DNA of 64,000 nucleotides, from contig KN880435.1 in assembly GCA_000934385.1 (NCBI GenBank), positions 1 through 64,000 on the forward strand, in the 5' to 3' direction. Shown here in pieces: positions 56,727 through 64,000 of the stretch (the stretch's first letter is position 1; each line of letters starts with the position of its first letter). The DNA comes from Cylindrobasidium torrendii FP15055 ss-10 (lineage: Eukaryota; Basidiomycota; Agaricomycetes; Agaricales; Physalacriaceae). Made by a program: the position numbers and the translations under genes. The notes under the pieces were generated by a model that saw only the letters and a list, made by a program, of their open reading frames with translations, had not been told where the DNA came from and did no database searches.

Positions 56727-57063
56727 AAGGGCAAGAAGGGTCGGCCAGGTCACACTATCTTACACGAGTTTTTCACTGCACTCTAACCGAGATTTCCGTT
56801 ATTCCATGAGCTCAAGTTTACGATCAATGTGTACCGTGTATTTCTACTTGACTTGTTTTGCCCAAAGCATATCTAATTTATTGATGCATCTCACGATTCA
56901 TACTCTCAAGCTTGCGCGCGAACCTTTGCAGTCGAGGGACAGCCTTAAATAATTTACTGGCGACTCGGACTATGTTGTTCTGCTTACGGATGTGCCGCCC
57001 AAATCATGCCGATTCGTGACGTTACGTCACTGTCATCCCTTCTCTTACACACTTTCATTGTCG
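56727..57063. other. Intergenic region
   Basis: Contains TGACGTTACGTCACTG at about 57016-57031, a CRE-like dyad 33-48 bp before the start of the next gene. No gene seen. Confidence 0.4.
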
Positions 57064-58732
57064 ATGCGGAGAGCTTGCCAATCACTAGCGCGCCGGGGTG
57101 TGCACACGCAGACGAGGAAGTTGACCCAAGCCGCGCCTGCAACAAAGACGACTGTGACCGATGGCAATTATACGCTCACAACATTGCCCAACAAAATACG
57201 AGTCGCCACGGACAACACTCCCGGCCACTTTTCCTCGGTTGGCCTCTACGTCGACGGAGGCTCCCGGTATGAGACGAAGGAACTACTTGGGGCTAGTCAT
57301 TTTCTGGATCGTTTAGCGTTCAAGGTGCGCTGAGAGGCCTGCAAAAGTATTCGTTCTCACATAATATGCTAGTCCACCTTGAACCGCTCCGAGCCGGAGG
57401 TCGCTGGCCTTTTACATTCTTTGGGAGGACAGGTCATGTGCAACTCTTCAAGAGAGGCACTAATGTACCAGTCCTCTCACTTCAACCATGGAACTCCGCT
57501 TGCCACAGAGCTCATTGCGGATACGGTGCTGAGGCCCGCACTTCTGCCCGAAGAGATTGAATTACAACGCGACGCAGCGATGTACGAACTGAGGGAGCTT
57601 AGCGACAAGCCGGAGACCATCATCCCAGAGATTTTACACAGTGTCGCGTACAACCACGAGGGGTTAGGCAACTCACTCCTTTGCCCCGAAGACCGGGTCG
57701 ACGCAATTGATGCTACCACTCTGCGGCGAGCCATGAGATCATGGTACAAACCCGAACGAATGGTGCTTGCAGGAGCTGGTATGCCACATGAAGAACTAGT
57801 ACACCTCGCTGAGCAACACTTCTCAACGCTTGCTGGTACCCAACCCGCGTCTGTATACCGAGCCGGTGGTCCACAGCAACAAGCACCGACAAATATACTA
57901 TCTTCATCGTCTCCCTCTCTCACCAAGACTCTCACTCGTGCTGCATCCTATCTCTATCCCAACTCTGCCGACGATTCTGACAGGATAGAGCAAGCTCTTT
58001 CAGTCAAATCCACATACCAGGGCGGTTATGTGCACATCCCACGTTCCGACCTCGAATTTGACCACTTGTACATCGGCTATGAGGGCGTCGGTCTCAACCA
58101 CGACGACATTTATGCAGTGGCAACCATGCAAGTTCTCCTTGGCGGCGGAGGCAGCTTCTCCGCTGGTGGTCCTGGCAAGGGCATGTACTCGCGTTTGTAC
58201 ACGAATATCCTCAATCATTTCCCGCAAGTCGACCACTGCGCGTCCTATCACCACATATACCAGGACTCATCGCTCTTCGGTCTCTTTGCATCGTTCGTGC
58301 CAGGACACATCCGTGGGGGCAACACACCACGACAGATCCTACCCCACCTCGTCCACCAGCTTAGCTTAATTCTATACACAAAGTTGCCGGAAGTCGAGCT
58401 CCAGAGGGCGAAAAACCAGCTCAAGTCGAGCTTAATGATGTCTTTAGAGAGTCAGTCCATCCAGGTTGAAGACCTCGGACGACAAGTACGTTTTCGCCTC
58501 AAATTAATATTTCCATCTGCTAACAATGTGCCAGATTCTTTCTCAAGGCCGTCGTGTTCCGGTAGAGGAGATGACCGCTCGGATAGATGCGCTTACGGCG
58601 GAGGATCTCCGTCGGGTTGCTGCATCCATCTTTGGTGTTGATTCTGGGAAGGTGCCCACTATTGTCAGCATGGGTGCCAGTGACATTGGCGACTATCAGA
58701 AGACCTTCAAGACATACGGTCTTTCTGCGTAG
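57064..58732 (+). CDS. MAS2: Mitochondrial processing peptidase alpha subunit
   Basis: Three exons (57064-57324, 57373-58485, 58535-58732) give about 523 residues. The N-terminus [19 protein letters not shown] is a mitochondrial presequence. The M16-like domain starts [20 protein letters not shown] and [20 protein letters not shown]; the zinc motif HxxEH is absent, as expected for the alpha subunit. The glycine-rich substrate loop [20 protein letters not shown] is present. MPP alpha recognises presequences and beta cleaves them. The mitochondrial peptidase that usually flanks the basidiomycete A mating-type locus is MIP, a different protein. Confidence 0.95.
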
Positions 58733-58819
58733 GAATGGACATGTTCGCACATTATTGTATATCAATTTAATCATTGTCCGCCCCATTCATTTCAGACATC
58801 TAACCATACGACGTCAAGG

Positions 58820-60166
58820 CTAGTATCCACACCATCGACGGAAACGTTTGACGCCCAGGTCTCTGGATATGTACCATCTTGCGAACCACGCGCCGACTAT
58901 TATGCCCCAGAGGAGGTCAATGTATCCAACACCATCGTCCTGCATCGGACATGAGCGCTACAAAATACTGAAGATGAAGGTGTTGGCCTACCTTGCCCCC
59001 AGTCAAGATAAGTGCTTCTGGAGGGCTTCGGTACTCCTTCAACGACCTGCCGTGAAGCTTGGCGTAGATGTTTGCAGCGATGACTCCCGCATGGCGCGCC
59101 CCTTTCATACCCTGCTTGACTTCAGACCACTCAATCATGTCCCCCATGGCGAATATGCTTGGGTGACCTTCCACTTGAAGCGTCGGCTTGACCTTGACGT
59201 ATCCTGTCTCGGAGAGGGCTCCATCCAACGAGGATGCAACGTAGGCGGTGTTTGGTTTGGTTCCCCAAGTGGGTATCTTTGGCAAACATTGAAAGGGTAT
59301 AACTCGAGATGATACTGTACGCACGATGAGAGTTGCCTTGATCACTTTACCTGCTTTCGTCTTGACAGTTCCCTGGCCCGCGGGGACAACCAACGATTCG
59401 AGTGTGTCATTGAGGACAACATCAATGCCGCGACCTGCAAGGTTCTCCTGAACGCGGTCACGGAATCGGTCTGGATAGGTTGCTGTCAAGAGCTTTGTAC
59501 CCCGATGGACGATGGTGACAGTCTTGCTCTAAGTGATACACATTGCATTAGCAAATGTGTACCGATAACCTGGTCGGACATACAGGATCAAGTTCCTTCA
59601 CTTCGCCAGCCAGCTCTATGGTGCGTTAATTGTTGGAGGTGCTTCTAAGCAAGAAATAGTATCGACGCACCGACACTGACGGGCCCACCACCAAGAAAGA
59701 CTACGTGTTCTGCATCCTTGAACATCTGTCTTTGTTCCGAAATGAATGGTTGGACCTTCTCTCCGTCCAGAGGGATGTTTAAAGGACCAGGCCAACAACA
59801 TCCAGTGGCGAGCACCAGGATTTCATACGGTATATCCTCGCCATTCTTCAGCGCCAGAACACCTCCACCACCTTCGTGTGGACGTATCCCAGTGACTGTA
59901 CCGCATATGAATGTTCCTCTGCCTTTGGAGAAGATACGGTCGTATGGGCACAGCGCACCACTTTCTTTCGACTCCAGGTGTCCTTCCTCAGACGTGACCA
60001 TACGAGCGGCAGCGATGATGTGCACACTGAAAGGTCGAGCGTCAATGAGAATAACGTTGTAGATATCAGGGTTGAGCCATTTCGAGAGGGGTTGGGCAGC
60101 AAAGGTTCCCAAGAAACCACCGACGATAACAATGTTGCGGCGCGTAGGGTTGTCTTCCAGGGTCAT
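58820..60166 (-). CDS. AIF/AMID-like FAD-dependent oxidoreductase
   Basis: Five exons (60166-59671, 59615-59584, 59528-59325, 59276-58992, 58939-58820) give about 378 residues. Features are the N-terminal Rossmann strand NIVIVGGFLGTFAA, LVLATGCCWPGP, the NAD(P)H motif HVVFLGGGPVSVELAGEV, and IFAMGDMIEW for the second FAD contact. The first dinucleotide loop is one residue shorter than the usual GGxxxG. The C-terminus (YIDLLWGIIVGAWFARWYIS) may touch membranes, as in other AIF-like proteins. Relatives reduce quinones (FSP1/AIFM2) or act in cell death. The exact reaction is unknown. Confidence 0.85.
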
Positions 60167-60600
60167 TGCAGATTCAAGCCAGGGAGGGGATGGTAGCTTG
60201 ACGTGAGCTGTAGAGCTACATTTATACTCGGAGCAATAAACGGAAACCTCAGACGACCGCAGAAGGATTTATGGGACGCGTAGCCTCAAGCCGGCTGATA
60301 AGGGTTATCTGATAAGGCAGATGACAAGATCAAGTCAACACATGGCATTTGCATTGTGCGCTCATAGATCATCGATCATGCACCGTGCACCATGGGCAGA
60401 GACCTCCCGCCGCACATTGGCTTGCAACGCATTATGCCTCTTGTTTTGAACCAAAGTGGAACCTCGGCCACCAATACTCATGGTCTCGTGCAATGAGGTT
60501 ACATGCCCATTTTGCAAGTTTACATTACGATATTGATTAAATCGAGTCCTTGGTAGTATCTCTATCCGTGTCCGAATCGTTCAAGTCCATGTCCTTACTT
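60167..60600. other. Intergenic region
   Basis: No gene. Contains the dyad-rich ATCATCGATCATGCACCGTGCACCATG around 60368-60393, unexplained. Confidence 0.35.
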
Positions 60601-62138
60601 TCAAAGTGCCAATACATCGAGTTCCTCTGGGCCGTTCACAACACCCGATTTCCGCAGCGTCTTCCCCTTGACACCTTCCAAACCTTCCCCGGCATAACTG
60701 CAAAGCGGCGAAAGCTCAATCTCTGCATCAGCCTCGAAGGTTGCACCCGCCGCCTCCAAGAAATGCCTGTGTTGGGCCAATAAATCTCGACGGCTGGTTT
60801 CTGGATCATCGGAGCCAGTGCCGGGCGCATTCTTGAGAGGCGAAAACTCCTCCTGGCGGTCTACCTCGAGAACGGCAAAGCGCTCTGTGTGGGGGAACAC
60901 ATCAAAGACGAACAGCTCCAGCTTCATGCCATTGGGCTTGGAGGGCTTGACAGCCGCCTTGGTCTCCAGGTCGATGTGTGGAATTTTCTTGCGCGCAATG
61001 TGGAATGCGAGATCATCTTCAAACTTCTCAACAGAACTGAGATAGGCGGTCGTGTAAAAGTGGTTCGCAATATTCCCGGCGCGGAAAGAGAGTTCGCCCG
61101 ACGCGTCGCGGCGTTCAGCCTGCTCCTTGGAAATCTCAGAGTACTCTACAACGCCTGGCTTGCCACCGCGATAGGCAACGACCCCGACAGATTCGGTTGG
61201 GCTCTTCTTGGGGACCACCTTGGCTGCGCAATCTGCCTGTTTTGAGATGCTGTAGCCGAGGAATACAGGGTCTGCGACGCGCACAAGGCAGTTGTCGACA
61301 CAGTATGCATGGATGTACTGGATTTTGCGCGACGCCAGGTCGGAGAGGACGCTGCGAGACTTGTCGGACGGAGACAGAGGTGCGCGAGTGGCTGCATAGA
61401 GGCCACCGTTGCCGTCCGGCGCTACCGCAACGTGGGAAGGGCTATCCAGAATAACCTTGCCATCCATGGTCAGACAGGGAAGAGTTCCTGTGGTTGTCGT
61501 TAGGTCATTTGAATCAAGAATCCAGAAGGTGTGGGCGTACCTTGTTCGAAGAAGATGACGTTCGCGGGCGAGAGGCCAAAGTACGAGTTCTGTTTGAAGA
61601 ACGCCTCTGTCTCCTTGCGAGTAGGTCCGCTCGTCATCACATACCACGGGATAACCACGCTCCCCGCAGGCTTCCGGCCCTCTTTTTCCGCGAGTTTCTG
61701 CAGTGCTGTGATCCGTTCTGCCTGGTATTGGAACAACGTCTTGTGGGAAGGGAGTCCAATGTCGTAGCAACCCTTGGGCGCAGAGCTGCCAAGGCGTGTT
61801 CCCTGGCCACCCGCCATCAGAAGGACGCCAACTTCGTTGCGCGAGATGGCGGCGAGACCGATGCGTCGCCATTCCGCGTCCTTCTCTGCGTCACCCACAG
61901 AATCAGACGCGCCCTCGGGAAGAGGCTCGATAACGACGTCGGCTGCGTTTTGGTCAGAGTCCTCAGCCTCAGCGCTGATAGCCTTCTTGTAAATGCGGTT
62001 GACGCGTTCAATGTCAAGTGCTTCAAGCTGGTTGGCCAGTGTAGTTTGCTCGTCCGAGGATAGGGAGTCCCAGAATTTGAGGAGATGGCCTTGGCCGGCG
62101 GCCTCGTAGCGCGTCTTGAGCGTTTCGTAGGAGGGCAT
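60601..62138 (-). CDS. UAP1: UDP-N-acetylglucosamine pyrophosphorylase
   Basis: Two exons (62138-61541 and 61487-60601) give about 494 residues. The N-terminal nucleotide loop reads GVLLMAGGQGTRLGSSAPKG, the UAP signature. SYFGLSPANVIFFEQGTLPC and MDGKVILDSPSHVAVAPDGN then GGLY follow, and CVDNCLVRVADPVFLGY binds the sugar and metal. It makes UDP-GlcNAc from UTP and GlcNAc-1-phosphate, the precursor for chitin, N-glycans and GPI anchors. Start MPSYETLKTRYEAAGQ is the family start; upstream in-frame Met at 62162 is less likely. Confidence 0.96.
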
Positions 62139-62360
62139 GGCGGTGGAAAGGAAGGAAAACACGTAAAACGAACGTGGTTGTCAAGTCGCAAGCTTTATAG
62201 TCGCGCTCGCAGATCGGCCCAGTACGTCACAGCCTCACACCCGGTCGAAATGAGCCGGCGCTGAGGCTGACGTGCTGGAGGCAGTGCAGCGTACATACAT
62301 GTAACAACGACTCTCATGCATCGCCATTGGATTAACCAGAGCATCCAGATTGCATCATTG

Positions 62361-63928
62361 TCAACTATTAGGATTACTAGTAGGTGCAAGTTCCTCTGTC
62401 TTTTTCTGGTTATAAAACGTCCCTCGCGGTGCTCTCTTCTCAAGCTCCTCCCGTAAAGAGGCAAAGAGGCGTTGAGTTCTTTCGCCTGTAGGTTTGTCGT
62501 TCCGAATCTGGATTGGCGTCAGGTTATCAGGAGCAATTTTGCGCGTAGAGAGCTCTCACCTCTTTACAACACTGGATCAACTTGTCAATGAGCATAGCCT
62601 GCCCATTTTGAGCATCCTCAAGATCTTTACGAAGCTGGCCCATCTGCACAGAGGCTCAGTTGTATGTAGAGAAAGGCACTCGATTTATACCTCATCTTCA
62701 ATTTTCTCTACCCTTACTCGTCCACCATCCGCTAGCTGTTTCTGCTCTGCGGCCCGCGCTCGAGATAGTAGAACTTCCAACTCCTTCGACCGGATGACAC
62801 ATTCGAAGTGTCGTTCTCGAAGTTCATATTGTCGAAGGACTTCTTTCAGGCGCTCACGGACACTACAGAGGCGTGGTCAGCAATTGACCATCTTTCCCAG
62901 TCAATAAGTACATACACGCCATCGAAGATGTCGTCGAGGGAACGTTTCGCTCTGCATAGTGTCAGCCAAAGCACCCTGTCCACATTTTGCAGACATACTC
63001 CAACGGGTCATCTGTCCAATGTTTGCGAAGAGTCTGGCGGGGTGGCTCTAGGACGTCCTCCTTTCTATCTGTCAATCGCCTTTCCCTCTATATGCGGTTT
63101 CGCGTACCCATTCCGGCGTTATACACTCAGTCAAATCCATCAGCTCAATGGCCAACAGTTCGTCGCCGTCCTCCATGCCCAGGTCTTCCGGAGACTGGTC
63201 GGACTCGACAGTGCGGCCATTGTGAGAAAAAATGAAGTGCATGGTCGAAGCGGTGGCCGAATGAGTGCTGGCAGCATCAGCCGTCCCGTTCACTTGTGAA
63301 CCAGGCTTTCCACCTTGCTCCATACGCTCTGTCCATGCATTGAACAGTTTCGTAAGCTTGGTCTTGCGAGAGATTTTGAAGAACAATTCTGCGCGGTATC
63401 GACAAACGACCTTGACTACTATGTCGGGCATTTCGCGGTACTTGACGTCCTGGACTTTTGCGCGGTCTACCCTTTGAGAAATATCGTTTCGCATCTGTGA
63501 GAGCTACAACGGATCATGTGAGGGATGGAGGGGACAGAGAGACAGGCATGGACGCACCTCTTCCTGCGCGTCCTCAACTGATTGCACGAGGCGTTTGCTG
63601 TCCTCCTGCGAATACCCTTCAGCAAGCAACCATGACAATGTACAGGCAGACTTGCTCGTAAACGCTTGTTGTCCTGTACATGAGTGAGGAACAGGGAAAC
63701 GTCGAAGCTTTTGGACGCACCTTCTGCAGCTCGCGCGCCAGGTTCTCCATCTTCGTCTTCGTCTGATTAGCCTTGGTCAATTGGCCTTTCGCTAAACAGA
63801 TAGACGCATTCGTTGGCTGTAATTGATTTAGGTGGGTGGGACGTACCAGCATCCTTGTCCTTGGTAAGCTTTTGCTTCTCCTTGGAATGATCTCGCTCGA
63901 GCCGCTTGAATTCCGCGAACTTTCGCAT
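62361..63928 (-). CDS. Taxilin-like coiled-coil protein containing an internal SUMO-like domain
   Basis: Ten exons join in one phase: 63928-63847, 63791-63721, 63673-63656, 63605-63558, 63503-63108, 63060-62999, 62951-62916, 62862-62691, 62643-62560 and 62507-62361, about 371 residues. The frame is open upstream of 63928, so the gene may continue past the window edge. Residues 1-73 and 226-371 are taxilin-like coiled coil (KMENLARELQKDNKRLRED; ERLKEVLRQYELRERHFECV). Residues of about 100-197, in the 396-bp exon, form a beta-grasp domain: DIVVKVVCRYRAELFFKISR, KTKLTKLFNAWTER, MHFIFSHNGRTV and SPEDLGMEDGDELLAIELMD, closely like Rad60/SUMO-like domains, with no C-terminal Gly-Gly. Taxilins bind syntaxins. 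The intron after 63656 uses GCAAGT. Gene fusion, domain insertion and a conserved architecture are all possible. Confidence 0.7.
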
Positions 63929-64000
63929 TGAGATGAGGTGATATTTGTTAAGGAAGATGCGAGAAGCTATACCAGTTCGATGTATTTTGCATGTATGGCC

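Noticed and set aside
57064..58732. Mitochondrial peptidase as a marker of the A mating-type locus
   Set aside because: The protein is MPP alpha, not the intermediate peptidase MIP that flanks that locus, and no homeodomain genes are present.

Overview
This window is nuclear DNA of a filamentous basidiomycete, most likely an Agaricomycete. Almost every gene is broken by many short introns (about 45-65 bp, typically gtgcgt/gtaagt...cag). The protein content also fits: a Plavaka-type transposase, a TET/JBP-type dioxygenase, a DUF6533-type membrane protein, a Delta-9 desaturase with a C-terminal cytochrome b5 domain, and lone intron-rich histone H4. I rebuilt about 28 gene models by joining exons so that splice signals, reading phase and family motifs agree. 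Roughly 135 introns are involved.

Region 1 (1-16.2 kb) is a mobile-element island. It begins with what looks like one end of an LTR on the minus strand running off the left edge. A 32-bp degenerate minisatellite, a DUF6532-like gene, a TET/JBP-like 2OG-Fe(II) dioxygenase gene and a conserved basidiomycete gene of unknown function follow. Next come a remarkable cluster of short perfect hairpins, an apparently intact five-exon Plavaka transposase gene, and a 5'-truncated tyrosine-recombinase retrotransposon (RNase H plus recombinase).

Region 2 (16.8-32.8 kb) is ordinary euchromatin: an O-fucosyltransferase-like gene divergently paired with a GDP-fucose-type transporter, an HXXXD acyltransferase, a TBC-domain protein whose two catalytic fingers are lost, the nucleoporin POM152, a dsRNA-binding protein, a membrane-anchored thioredoxin with a damaged splice acceptor, and histone H4.

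Region 3 (33-50.4 kb) holds a Ser-rich unknown, a secreted double-psi barrel protein, a nuclear Ser/Pro-rich unknown, ALG9, a DUF6533 membrane protein, a short unknown, ORC5, a vacuolar M28 protease and CutC. Region 4 (50.8-64 kb) holds a fatty acid desaturase, an RSC4-like double bromodomain protein, alkaline ceramidase, mitochondrial processing peptidase alpha, an AIF-like oxidoreductase, UDP-GlcNAc pyrophosphorylase and a taxilin-like coiled-coil protein carrying an internal SUMO-like domain.

Several genes share themes: glycan precursors and transfer (fucosyltransferase/transporter, ALG9, UAP1), lipid metabolism (desaturase, ceramidase) and chromatin/DNA (TET/JBP, H4, ORC5, RSC4). Many are head-to-head pairs separated by 170-400 bp, suggesting shared promoters. 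The most unusual signals are the hairpin cluster at 8.4-8.84 kb, the TET/JBP gene inside the transposon island, the fucose gene pair, the SUMO-in-taxilin arrangement and about six GC-AG introns. All gene functions are inferred by reading the translations; no database search was run.
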